Assembly: GCA_037623315.1 (NCBI GenBank) | Contig: JBBJJH010000021.1 | Coordinates: forward strand, 1-54,813 | Direction of reading: 5' to 3' | DNA from: Halanaerobiaceae bacterium ANBcell28 | GTDB taxonomy: Bacteria > Bacillota > Halanaerobiia > Halanaerobiales > DTU029 | DNA length: 54,813 nt | Shown here: in pieces, positions 1-8,061 of the stretch | Layout: the number at the start of each line of letters is the position of its first letter | Numbering within the stretch: position 1 is the stretch's first letter | Translations under genes and position numbers: made by a program | Notes under the pieces: generated by a model | Told to the model about the DNA's origin: nothing | Seen by the model: the letters and a program-made list of their open reading frames with translations, nothing else | Database searches by the model: none

Positions 1-61
1 ATTAAAGAATTACAGGCTAAAGTTCAATTTAAAGTTGCTATGAATAATTCAGGATGAGATA

Positions 62-430
62 ATTAATCAATCTGATTCAAGGTTTTTGTATGATATCAGC
101 CATGCATATTGGAGTTCTGTAAAAAGAGGAGAAAGTTTTGAAAATTATGTTTCTAAATTGCCACTTGATAAGGTATATGAGATACATATAAATGGTTGGG
201 AAGAAAAAGATGGTATTATACAAGGACATACAAAAATACAGGATGAGGGATATGACTACCTTAATGACTTACTATCCACTTATCCTATAGAAATTGTAAC
301 CCTTGAGTATGGAAGGCATTATGACAAAATTGATTCTGGATGTCCACTAGTAAATATAGATAAAGTTAATCCAGATGCTAAAGTGGAAGTAGAAGAACAA
401 TTGTTGAGGCTCAAAGAAATTATAGTTTAA
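62..430 (+). pseudogene. DUF692-family C-terminal remnant
   Basis: The readable part, from about base 62, resembles the C-terminal half of DUF692 proteins (xylose-isomerase-like TIM barrels, now known as multinuclear iron-dependent oxidases such as MbnB). It shows a segment reading FLYDISHAYWSSVKRG, matching the family's LLLDxxHxY strand, and KVYEIHINGW, matching the family's EIHxxG metal-ligand strand. Only about 120 residues remain, against roughly 280 in the family. Upstream in the same frame a TGA occurs at 41-43, and neither other frame shows the N-terminal barrel or its E-N-P motif, so this is not merely cut by the window edge. The TTG at 86 has no convincing ribosome binding site. I infer a 5'-truncated or frameshifted remnant; a short functional protein cannot be excluded. 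Confidence 0.6.
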
Positions 431-476
431 GACGATTTGCTAATAGTATATAAAAACATTTGGAGTTGATATATAA

Positions 477-593
477 ATGGAAAAAGAATTTGGAGTAGTT
501 GTATATCAACCAATTGTAGAAGATATGGAAATGAATGATGTCTTTTCTTTAGTATTTAACAGTAAAGATAGAAAAATAATTAATAGGTGTTAA
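477..593 (+). CDS. small ORF, 38 aa, unknown
   Basis: An ATG at 477 follows GGAG at 462-465 at workable spacing and opens a 38-residue frame beginning MEKEFGVVVYQP. I do not recognise it. It lies between the DUF692 remnant and a hairpin terminator. It may be a real small protein or the 5' stub of a decayed gene. Confidence 0.25.
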   Translation: MEKEFGVVVYQPIVEDMEMNDVFSLVFNSKDRKIINRC

Positions 594-622
594 AATTTAT
601 ACAAATATCAAAATAATATTGC

Positions 623-672
623 TGGCTGCTTTGAATGGTTTTATCAATCCATTTGAAGACAGCCACTTTTAT
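623..672 (+). terminator. rho-independent-type terminator
   Basis: TGGCTG at 623-628 pairs with CAGCCA at 660-665. The stem is extended inward by a second block (AATGG with CCATT) across a short loop and followed by CTTTTATTT. It separates the remnant region from the AraC gene promoter. Confidence 0.6.
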
Positions 673-718
673 TTAAAGAAATTATCATTAGCAAATAAAG
701 AGAAGAATTAAAAAATGA

Positions 719-747
719 TTGATATATTTATATGAACCATATATGAT
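719..747 (+). promoter_or_regulatory. sigma-A-type promoter of the AraC gene
   Basis: TTGATA (719-724) and TATGAT (742-747) are separated by exactly 17 bases, 24 bases upstream of the ATG at 771. An interrupted palindrome with arms ATATTTATAT and ATATAAATAT overlaps the -10 region (about 724-755) and could be an operator. Confidence 0.6.
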
Positions 748-770
748 ATAAATATAGAAGGAGTGAGAAA

Positions 771-1733
771 ATGTTATATCAGGAAAACCTTCAGGAAGAA
801 GTAAAAGCTCATGAGAAAAAAATAAGCTGTTATGTATATAAGAGTTCTCAGCCCAATTTTCCAAATCATTGCCATACTCACCTTGAATTAATTTATATTT
901 TAAACGGCCAGATGAAATTATTCCTTGATGGTAAATCTAAAGTGTGTAAGAAGGGTGATTTAGTTTTTATTCCAGTATTAAAACCACATGCTATTTCATA
1001 TGTAGATAATCAATCCTCAGAACACATGATATTACAGTTAAGTATGAACTTTTTAGATGCAGGTAATATGGGTTTTACTGACAAGACTATGCTTGTTCAA
1101 GGGAAAAAGATTAAAAAGGATATGGTGATTAATATAGTTGATAAAAGTCCTATCGGTCAAATGATATTGAAACTACATTCGCTTTGTGAAAAAGATAAAG
1201 CAAAGGCTAGTTTTCCCAATCAGGAATACACTTTTGAAAAGGGGAAAATCACAAATATATGGAAATTAAAAGGATTGGTTTTAGAATTATTTTCTGAGTT
1301 AGTTGAGAATGATTATCTTGTGTTCTCAGATAATACAGATGATTTAGAAGATCTTCATGAGCTTTACCGCATTCAACCTGTTTTACATTCAATGATAAGT
1401 TATCCCAAAGAAAATATGTCTATGGAAGATGCAGCTAAAATGGCTAATATGAGTTATTATAATTTTTCTCGTACTTTTAAAAGATTGTTGGGACATAGTT
1501 TTATTGATTATAAAAATTTGTTACGTGTTCGTAAGGCTGAAGAACTCTTGTATGAAACTGATAAAACTATTACTGAAATTGCAGAATTAATTAATTTTGG
1601 TAGTCTTAGTTACTTTAATCGTATATTTAAGAAGTATAGTAAATTAAGTCCTTCTGAATATAGAAAAAAATATGCCAGCAAAAAAAGACAAGAAAATAGC
1701 AAATTAAATAATAGTCAGAAAAGTTACTCTTAG
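771..1733 (+). CDS. AraC-family regulator with N-terminal cupin
   Basis: The 320-residue protein has an N-terminal AraC-type sugar-binding cupin (about residues 20-110, with the metal/ligand-like HCHTHLELIYIL motif and the GDLVFIPVLKPH strand). A C-terminal pair of helix-turn-helix units (about 205-305) includes MANMSYYNFSRTFKRLLG and the family signature ending SPSEYRKKYA. This is the standard layout of a cytoplasmic, sugar-responsive transcription factor. The start is ATG with a strong GGAG ribosome binding site 8 bases upstream. It lies directly upstream of and co-oriented with the secreted GH30 xylanase, so it is a good candidate activator of the xylan locus. The effector cannot be read from sequence. 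Confidence 0.9.
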   Translation: MLYQENLQEEVKAHEKKISCYVYKSSQPNFPNHCHTHLELIYILNGQMKLFLDGKSKVCKKGDLVFIPVLKPHAISYVDNQSSEHMILQLSMNFLDAGNMGFTDKTMLVQGKKIKKDMVINIVDKSPIGQMILKLHSLCEKDKAKASFPNQEYTFEKGKITNIWKLKGLVLELFSELVENDYLVFSDNTDDLEDLHELYRIQPVLHSMISYPKENMSMEDAAKMANMSYYNFSRTFKRLLGHSFIDYKNLLRVRKAEELLYETDKTITEIAELINFGSLSYFNRIFKKYSKLSPSEYRKKYASKKRQENSKLNNSQKSYS

Positions 1734-1816
1734 TTATAATTATATTATAAAAGTAAAGTTAGATATCTTTTAATATGTATAATTAATTTAAAATATTAAT
1801 TTTGAGGAGGACTAAA

Positions 1817-3235
1817 ATGAAAAAATTTAATTTTGTAACTTTTATAATTTTATTAACATTAGTCTTAATTATGAATACCAATGTTTTTGCTAATGTGATT
1901 GATAGTGTTATTGATATAGATAATACTCATCAAACAATTACCGGTTTTGGAGGATCATTTGCCTGGTGGTCTGATTGGTTACCTGAACATAAACACAGTC
2001 AAGAAATTTATGATCTTCTTTTTAAGGATGCAGGTTTATCTATAGTCCGCTTAAAAAATACTTATCGCTATGATCTCAGATTTAATCCATCTTCAGATTT
2101 AGCTATATATGAAGAAGCCAAAAGACAGGCTGCAGAAAGGGGCGAGGAAATTAAAGTTTTAATGTCTTCCTGGTCTCCAGCATCTTATTTAAAAAGTAAT
2201 AATTCTATTGTTGGTAGTGATATGGCTACTTTAAAAAAAGATAGCGATGGAAATTTTATGTACAAGGAATTTGGTGAATATTGGTATGAACTTATAAAAG
2301 AATACAGAGATTATGGTATCTCAATTGATTATATAAGTATTCAAAATGAACCTGACTGGGAAGTAGATTATGATGGTAGTTTATTCGAACCCAGGGAAAC
2401 TGAAAACATAGCAGGCTATGATCAGGCATTTAATGCAGTTTATGAAGAGATTCAAAATCTGGATAATCCACCCAAAATGTTAGGACCAGAATCTTTGTCA
2501 ATTGATGCAAATAGAATTAGTCGATATGTAGATGCAATTTTGGAGAAAAATCCTGAATCGCTATATGGAATAGCACATCATTTATATCAAGGTGGTGATG
2601 TTACAAATCCAGATGGACTTTTCAGATTGAATATGGAAAGATTAAATGAAAGATATCCTGATATTCCTCAATGGCAGACAGAATATTATGAGGGCACTGG
2701 ACTTCAAACTGCCTGGCTTATACACAATTCGTTAACAGTCCAAGATGTGGAGGCTTATTTGCATTGGGATTTAGTATGGACCTTACCAGGAAGTTTTATC
2801 GGTTTAGAAAATCCATATTTACCTAGCAGTTGGAAATATGATAGAGGCTATATTGTACATGAGAGATATTATGCACTAAAACATTTTTCTAAGTTTATAA
2901 GACCAGGATATGAAAGAGTAGATGTAAGTTTTCCTTCTACTAGAAATAATAGAATTAAGGTTTCTGCCTTTGCTTCTCCAGATAAAGATGAATTAGTTAT
3001 AGTATTAATAAATACTGGTTTAAGTGAAGAAAGTGTAAAACTTGATATAGGTGATTTTAAAATTGATAATTCAGAAATATATTTTTCTGATGCTAGACCG
3101 ATTTTAGATGGAGAAGATGGTAGGATTGCTGATATTTCTAATATGTTTATTGATAAAGGTAGTTTGAGTTCTGATAATATAGTTACTATGCCAATGTATA
3201 GCATTAAGACTATTTATATATCTGCTAATAATTAA
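1817..3235 (+). CDS. secreted GH30 endo-xylanase (probable subfamily 8)
   Basis: A glycoside hydrolase family 30 protein, 472 aa, likely an endo-beta-1,4-xylanase acting on glucuronoxylan outside the cell. Residues 1-25 are a classic signal peptide (MKK, hydrophobic core, cleavage after VFA). The barrel begins with the GH30 hallmark TITGFGGSFAWW. The acid/base Glu is about E178 (SIQNEPDW) and the nucleophile about E289 (QWQTEYYEG). The C-terminal beta-sandwich region begins around ALKHFSKFIRPGYERVDV, typical of bacterial GH30_8 xylanases. An upstream TTG at 1802 would place its codons over the GAGGAGG ribosome binding site, so the ATG at 1817 is preferred. It is preceded by the AraC regulator and followed by a long perfect hairpin. 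Whether it needs glucuronic acid side groups depends on an Arg in the beta8 loop that I did not assign. Confidence 0.85.
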   Translation: MKKFNFVTFIILLTLVLIMNTNVFANVIDSVIDIDNTHQTITGFGGSFAWWSDWLPEHKHSQEIYDLLFKDAGLSIVRLKNTYRYDLRFNPSSDLAIYEEAKRQAAERGEEIKVLMSSWSPASYLKSNNSIVGSDMATLKKDSDGNFMYKEFGEYWYELIKEYRDYGISIDYISIQNEPDWEVDYDGSLFEPRETENIAGYDQAFNAVYEEIQNLDNPPKMLGPESLSIDANRISRYVDAILEKNPESLYGIAHHLYQGGDVTNPDGLFRLNMERLNERYPDIPQWQTEYYEGTGLQTAWLIHNSLTVQDVEAYLHWDLVWTLPGSFIGLENPYLPSSWKYDRGYIVHERYYALKHFSKFIRPGYERVDVSFPSTRNNRIKVSAFASPDKDELVIVLINTGLSEESVKLDIGDFKIDNSEIYFSDARPILDGEDGRIADISNMFIDKGSLSSDNIVTMPMYSIKTIYISANN

Positions 3236-3255
3236 GGTAGAGTCCTTATATGTCT

Positions 3256-3301
3256 TGCAAACTATATATTTTATTAAATAGATTAAAATATATAGTTTGC
3301 A
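3256..3301 (+). terminator. 18-bp perfect hairpin after GH30
   Basis: Bases 3256-3273 and 3284-3301 are perfect reverse complements around a 10-base loop, just after the GH30 stop. No T-tract follows, so this may be a terminator/mRNA-stabilising hairpin or a bidirectional regulatory palindrome. It abuts the -35 box of the lacI-family gene. Confidence 0.55.
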
Positions 3302-3302
3302 T

Positions 3303-3331
3303 TTGACAATAGAAATAATATGGATTATTCT
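3303..3331 (+). promoter_or_regulatory. sigma-A promoter of the LacI gene
   Basis: A consensus TTGACA (3303-3308) and TATTCT (3326-3331) have a 17-base spacer and lie upstream of the operator and the TTG start at 3388. Confidence 0.75.
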
Positions 3332-3340
3332 AATAATAGA

Positions 3341-3358
3341 AATCTAAACGGTTAGATT
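3341..3358 (+). promoter_or_regulatory. LacI-family operator (autoregulatory)
   Basis: The 18-mer AATCTAAACGGTTAGATT is a near-perfect palindrome centred on CG, the hallmark of LacI/GalR operators. It lies 10 bases downstream of the -10 box, where bound repressor would block transcription of the regulator's own gene. The half-site CGTTTAGATT recurs exactly upstream of the GH43 gene at 4529. Confidence 0.7.
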
Positions 3359-3387
3359 TTGCTATAGATATATCTGGGGGGATATTT

Positions 3388-4386
3388 TTGGCTACCATAA
3401 GGGATGTTGCAAAACTAGCAGGAGTTTCTGTTGCTACAGTATCTGCAGTAATAAATAAGAAATCTGGTGTAAAGGTAAGTGCTAAGCTTACAAAAAAAGT
3501 GGAAAGTGCTATAGATGAGCTAAATTATGTGCCTAATCGTATTGCACGTTCACTTTCAAAACGAGAAAATAATACTTTGGGTTATATAGTGCCTTCTATT
3601 ACCAATCAATTTTTCCCCCAATTGGCAAAAGTAGTTGAGGATATAGCTTTTAAAAATGATTATGGGGTATATTTGTGTAATACTGATGGGCAAAAGGAGA
3701 GAGCTCAATACTATCTGGATTCATTAATAGAAAATAGGGTTGCGGGGGTAATTACCACGTTAACCTGGGAAATTGAAGAAATAAGTTTTATAGAGAAGAT
3801 ATTATCCCAAAATATACCCATTGTAGGACTAGCTGGTGCAAGAAATAATTCTAATATAGATACAGTTACATGTGATGATGTAGAAGGTACCAGGCAGGCT
3901 CTTAGATATTTAAGTAAAAAAGGATACAAAAATATAGCTTTTATTGGAATTGAAAATAGTCAGACTACAAAATTGAGGCTAAAGGGATATAAAAAAGGGC
4001 TAATAGATTCGGGGATTTGCTATAATAAAGATCTTGTTCGATTTTCTACTGGTTTTGATAAATCGGAAATAAAGGGATTAGTAAAAGAGATGATAAATAG
4101 TTCTCCTGATATAGATGCAGTTTTTGTATTCAATGATATAATGGGTGCAGGTGTAATTGATGCATTATATCAATGTGGAAGGAAAGTTCCTGAAGATATT
4201 GCTGTAATGGGCTTTGACGATAGTATTGCACAATATACTTTTCCTAAAATGACTACTATGTCTATTCCAAAATCTGAAATGGCTAATCAAGCCATGGAGA
4301 TTTTATTTAAAAGAATAAATGGCGATATGTCAAAATTGTCACATATTAAAGTGAGGTCAGAATTAAAAGAAAGAAATACAAGCTGA
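3388..4386 (+). CDS. LacI-family transcriptional regulator
   Basis: The 332-residue repressor has an N-terminal LacI helix-turn-helix (TIRDVAKLAGVSVATVSAVI, then the hinge-helix region NRIARSLSKRENNTLGYIVP). A periplasmic-binding-protein-like sugar-sensing domain follows (about 60-330) with the family's AVFVFNDIMGAGVIDAL and VAVMGFDDS-type strands. The start is TTG at 3388 behind a run of six G (GGGGGG) that serves as ribosome binding site; no ATG fits the conserved N-terminus. Full length for the family. Its own promoter carries a palindromic CG-centred operator, and a matching half-site precedes the next gene. It therefore probably controls both itself and the downstream xylosidase series. 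The inducer is likely a xylo- or arabino-oligosaccharide, by inference from context. Confidence 0.92.
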   Translation: MATIRDVAKLAGVSVATVSAVINKKSGVKVSAKLTKKVESAIDELNYVPNRIARSLSKRENNTLGYIVPSITNQFFPQLAKVVEDIAFKNDYGVYLCNTDGQKERAQYYLDSLIENRVAGVITTLTWEIEEISFIEKILSQNIPIVGLAGARNNSNIDTVTCDDVEGTRQALRYLSKKGYKNIAFIGIENSQTTKLRLKGYKKGLIDSGICYNKDLVRFSTGFDKSEIKGLVKEMINSSPDIDAVFVFNDIMGAGVIDALYQCGRKVPEDIAVMGFDDSIAQYTFPKMTTMSIPKSEMANQAMEILFKRINGDMSKLSHIKVRSELKERNTS

Positions 4387-4430
4387 TTAAAAATTTTTAA
4401 TTATTAATTTTACATTTAATAAGCTTTTAA

Positions 4431-4448
4431 TTTTTAAGCGTTTAGATT
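4431..4448 (+). promoter_or_regulatory. second LacI/CRE-like operator
   Basis: The right half (CGTTTAGATT, 4439-4448) is identical to the reverse complement of the left half of the operator at 3341-3358. The left half is degenerate (TTTTTAAG). It lies about 40 bases upstream of a TATAAT (4486-4491) that would serve as the -10 of the GH43 gene. It also partly fits a CcpA catabolite-responsive element (AAGCGTTT core), so either regulator could use it. Confidence 0.5.
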
Positions 4449-4528
4449 AAAAAAATATACATATATTAATCTCAACGACTATTATTATAATAAAAAATTT
4501 AAAAAATATAAGTTAGGGGTAATAAAAA

Positions 4529-6106
4529 ATGAACAATTATCAAAAAGATTATCAAAGAAAAGAGTTTAAGAATCCAATAATGCCAGGTTTTTATCCAGAT
4601 CCATCAATGTGTCGAGTTGGAGATGATTACTATCTTGTTACATCGTCTTTTGCTTATTTCCCTGGTGTACCTATTTTTCATAGTAAGGATTTGGTAAACT
4701 GGAGACAGATTGGACATGTTCTAGATCGTCCATCTCAACTAGAGTTAGAAAATCATGAGCAATCTCAGGGGATTTTTGCACCAACAATTAGGTATCATAA
4801 CGGAACATTTTATATGATAACTACTAATATTCGTAAAGGGAACTTTATTGTTACAAGTAAAGATCCTGCTGGCTCCTGGTCAGATCCATATTGGTTGGAT
4901 GATGCTCCTGGAATTGATCCTTCTTTGTTTTTTGATGATGATGGCAAGGTTTATTATTGTGGAAATCGTAATAATCCAGAAGGATATCGCTATAATGGTG
5001 ACTGTGAAATTTATTTACAGGAGTTAGATTTAGAAGAAATGAAGCTTGTTGGAGATAAACATTCTCTATGGAGAGGTGCATTGAAAACTGCAATCTGGCC
5101 AGAAGGTCCTCATATCTATAAAAAAGATGGCTACTATTATTTATTAATTGCTGAGGGTGGAACTGGGCCAGATCATGCTGTTACAATTGCCCGCAGTAAA
5201 AATATCACAGGCCCCTATCAAGGCTTTCCTAAAAACCCTATCTTAACACATAGACATTTAGGGAACAATGACCCTATTGTTAATGTGGGACATGGGGATT
5301 TTGTGAAAACCCAAAATGATGAATGGTGGATGGTTGTTTTGGCTTCAAGACCTTATGGTGGATATTATCGTAATCTTGGAAGAGAGACTTTTCTAGTTCC
5401 ACTTATCTGGGAAGATGGTTGGCCTGTTGTTTGTCCAGGCGAAGGAAAAATATCCGAAAGAATTCCCTATCCTGATTTACCAATAACACCATGGCCTAAA
5501 GAAAGTCTTTGTGATAATTTTGATAGTGATAAATTAAGCGAAAAATGGCTTTATATTAGAAATACTAACTTTGATAACTATGACCTGGAAAGTAGACCTG
5601 GTCATTTAAGACTTAAACTGGCTGAGGATAAGTTAAGTGAAAAAAATAAGCCTGTTTTTGTTGCAAAAAGACAGCAAGATATGAGTTTTTTAATTAGTAC
5701 TTCCATGGAATTTAGTCCAGAAGAAAATGAAGAAGCTGGTATAGTGTTACATCAAAATCATGAGTATCATTATCGTTTTGTTTTAAGCCAGGAAAATAAT
5801 GAAAGAGTAATAAAACTTATTAAGTGTTCTTCTGGTAAAGAAGAACTAATAGCAAAAGCTAAATATGCTGAAGAAAAAATATATTTGAAGGTAGAAGCTG
5901 ATGGTCAAGATCTTACCTTCTATTATAGTAGTGATTCTGTAGATTATAAAGTTCTTGAAAAAAATGTTGATGCCAGGATTTTAAGTACCGATGTTGCAGG
6001 AGGTTTTGTTGGTACATGTCTTGGTTTATATGCCAGTAGCAATGGATCAGAGACTAAGAATTTTGCAGATTTTGATTACTTTGAATATAGAGGATTAGAT
6101 GATTAA
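4529..6106 (+). CDS. GH43 beta-xylosidase with C-terminal beta-sandwich
   Basis: Family 43 beta-xylosidase, 525 aa, of the XynB type (GH43_11-like). It would release xylose from xylo-oligosaccharides in the cytoplasm. The five-bladed propeller carries the expected triad: Asp24 (FYPDPSMC, base), Asp130 (GIDPSLFF, pKa modulator) and Glu192 (WPEGPHIY, acid). From about residue 320 a GH43 C-terminal concanavalin-like domain follows, with the conserved GLYASSNG segment near the end. There is no signal peptide. The start ATG is preceded by AGTTAGGGGTAAT. It is the first enzyme gene downstream of the LacI gene, with the second operator copy in its promoter. Exact specificity (xylosidase against arabinofuranosidase) cannot be fixed from sequence. 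Confidence 0.88.
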   Translation: MNNYQKDYQRKEFKNPIMPGFYPDPSMCRVGDDYYLVTSSFAYFPGVPIFHSKDLVNWRQIGHVLDRPSQLELENHEQSQGIFAPTIRYHNGTFYMITTNIRKGNFIVTSKDPAGSWSDPYWLDDAPGIDPSLFFDDDGKVYYCGNRNNPEGYRYNGDCEIYLQELDLEEMKLVGDKHSLWRGALKTAIWPEGPHIYKKDGYYYLLIAEGGTGPDHAVTIARSKNITGPYQGFPKNPILTHRHLGNNDPIVNVGHGDFVKTQNDEWWMVVLASRPYGGYYRNLGRETFLVPLIWEDGWPVVCPGEGKISERIPYPDLPITPWPKESLCDNFDSDKLSEKWLYIRNTNFDNYDLESRPGHLRLKLAEDKLSEKNKPVFVAKRQQDMSFLISTSMEFSPEENEEAGIVLHQNHEYHYRFVLSQENNERVIKLIKCSSGKEELIAKAKYAEEKIYLKVEADGQDLTFYYSSDSVDYKVLEKNVDARILSTDVAGGFVGTCLGLYASSNGSETKNFADFDYFEYRGLDD

Positions 6107-6141
6107 GTTCAAAATTTAGCAGTTGAATATACTGCGTAAAG

Positions 6142-6357
6142 CCTGGTTAGTCATAACTATATTCACAGAAAAAAGCTAATTCTACTCCAGAGCACTACTA
6201 TTTTGAAATTTAGGTTGCCAGCTCCTCTTCCAGGCTATGAATTACAAAACAAACTAATTAGGCTAGTAACTTTGGCACAGTGTTTTGTAAACCATTCATA
6301 ACCTTCCATGCGGGGCAGGAGCTTTTTGAACGTTCATATAGCAAAGGACTAACCAGG
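6142..6357. repeat. long imperfect fold-back element I
   Basis: CCTGGTTAGTC (6142-6152) is matched by GACTAACCAGG (6347-6357). Further in, GCTCCT..CTATGAATTACAAAAC (6221-6250) pairs with GTTTTGTAA..GCAGGAGC (6282-6322). The whole 216-base intergenic block can thus fold into one long interrupted hairpin. It contains no gene. It fills almost all of the 306-base gap between the GH43 genes. It may be a MITE-like insertion or a structured untranslated region. Confidence 0.55.
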
Positions 6358-6412
6358 AAGTCTATTGTAAAGTTTTGGCAATTGGTATTAGATTATAAAG
6401 GAGTGGATTGAG

Positions 6413-7951
6413 ATTAAGAAAATCAGGATAGTTTCAACTTTATGCATTTTATTAGTATTGTTTATTTTTCAGTTTGCTGTATTAGCAGATAATGATAATT
6501 TGACTGAAGTTTTTCAGGATCTTGATTTAGCAAATCATTATAAATCTTTGAATCATCACAATCCTTTAATGGCTCATAAATTTGGTGCAGATCCAGCTGG
6601 AATGGTACATGATGGTAGGTTGTATGTATATATGACTAATGACATTATTGAAAGAGATAATCAAGGAAACATTGTTGAGAATACTTATGGGCAAATTACT
6701 ACTATCAATCGTATATCATCAGCTGATTTGGTAAACTGGACTGATCATGGTGAAATTAATATAGGTAGTAGAGGGACCGGTAAAGCAACGTGGGCAGGTT
6801 TATCGTGGGCTCCGGATGCTACTTATAAGATTATAGATGGTGAGGATAAATTTTTCCTTTACTTTTCTAATAATGCTAATAGTGTTGGTGTATTAACTAG
6901 TGACAGTCCAGTAGGCCCTTTTGAAGATCCACTTGGTAGAGCTCTTATTTCAAGATCTACAGAAAATGTAGGTGGAGTTGAATGGCTTTTTGATCCAGGA
7001 GTCTTTATTGATGATGATGGAAAAGGATATTTGTATTTTGGTGGCGGTGTACCTGAAGGACAAGGAGAAATGCCCAATACTGCCAGAGCAGTTCAGTTAG
7101 GCGATGATATGATTAGCCTGGCTGGAAGACCAGAGGTAGTAGAAGCACCTTTCTTTTTTGAAGCTGCCTATATGAATAAGATTGAAGATACTTATTATTT
7201 TTCCTATAGTACGAACTTTGCAAGTAGATTTGGAGCTGAAGGTGAACATAGACCTTCAGCTGGTACTATAGCTTATATGACAAGTGAGAGCCCTATGGGG
7301 CCATGGGAATATCAGGATGTAATTCTTCAAAACCCGGGAAGTTTTTTTGGTAGTGGAGGAAATAATCATCATAGCTTAATTAAATTTAATGATCAATGGT
7401 ATATGCTATATCACTCTCAGATATTACAGGATTCTATGGACTATACTGGTGGATATCGTAGCACTCACATAGATAAAGTTACTATTGCTGAAGACGGTAC
7501 TATCAAACCCATTGTAGCAACAAGAAGAGGGGTGGAACAAGTAAAAAGTCTCAATCCCTATCAAGTAAATGAGGCTGAAACTATGGCCTGGAGCTCTGGT
7601 ATCAGTGTTAAAGAAACTAATGAGCCATCTGAAAATTTTCCTCTTAATATGGTCGTAACAGATATGAACGATGGAAGCTATATTGGTGTTTCTGGAGTGG
7701 ATTTTGGTCAGGATGGAGCATATAGTTTTACAGCAAAGGTAGCATGCGATAGTGATGGAAATGCCATCAAGATTGTTGCTGGTTATATCAATGATGATGC
7801 TATAGGGTATCTAGAAGTTCCTAACACAGGTAGTCTGGATAATTTTGAAAAAGTAAGTATAGATCTTGAAAATCTTAGTGGAGAACATAATTTGTTCTTT
7901 ATTTTTGCAGGTGAAGCTTTTTATTTTGATGCCTGGAGTTTTGAAAAATAA
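6413..7951 (+). CDS. secreted GH43 arabinofuranosidase/xylosidase with CBM6-like C-terminus
   Basis: An exported family 43 enzyme, about 512 aa. Reading from an ATT codon at 6413 gives a clean signal peptide (KKIRIVSTLCILLVLF.., cleavage after VLA at residue 25), correctly spaced after AAGGAG at 6398-6403. The next in-frame candidate, TTG at 6458, would cut the signal peptide in half and has no ribosome binding site. Catalytic candidates are Asp60 (FGADPAGM), Asp194 (WLFDPGVF) and Glu250 (FFFEAAYM). The last ~130 residues look like a CBM6-type beta-sandwich (VSGVDFGQDGAYSFTAKVAC ... FYFDAWSF). The likely role is removal of arabinofuranose or xylose from arabinoxylan outside the cell, beside the GH30. 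If ATT is not used, a frameshift near the start is the alternative. Confidence 0.82.
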   Translation: MKKIRIVSTLCILLVLFIFQFAVLADNDNLTEVFQDLDLANHYKSLNHHNPLMAHKFGADPAGMVHDGRLYVYMTNDIIERDNQGNIVENTYGQITTINRISSADLVNWTDHGEINIGSRGTGKATWAGLSWAPDATYKIIDGEDKFFLYFSNNANSVGVLTSDSPVGPFEDPLGRALISRSTENVGGVEWLFDPGVFIDDDGKGYLYFGGGVPEGQGEMPNTARAVQLGDDMISLAGRPEVVEAPFFFEAAYMNKIEDTYYFSYSTNFASRFGAEGEHRPSAGTIAYMTSESPMGPWEYQDVILQNPGSFFGSGGNNHHSLIKFNDQWYMLYHSQILQDSMDYTGGYRSTHIDKVTIAEDGTIKPIVATRRGVEQVKSLNPYQVNEAETMAWSSGISVKETNEPSENFPLNMVVTDMNDGSYIGVSGVDFGQDGAYSFTAKVACDSDGNAIKIVAGYINDDAIGYLEVPNTGSLDNFEKVSIDLENLSGEHNLFFIFAGEAFYFDAWSFEK

Positions 7952-8061
7952 CTTCTGCCTGAGAGCAGAAATTATTCTGAAATAAAAGCAAGTAAAATCA
8001 TTGATGTATATATGTAATTATATTAACTATGTCTAACTATGGTTTATAAGGTGGTAATTAA

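Noticed and set aside
477-593. Precursor peptide for a DUF692 enzyme
   Set aside because: It has no Cys-rich core or leader features, and the nearby DUF692 gene is broken.
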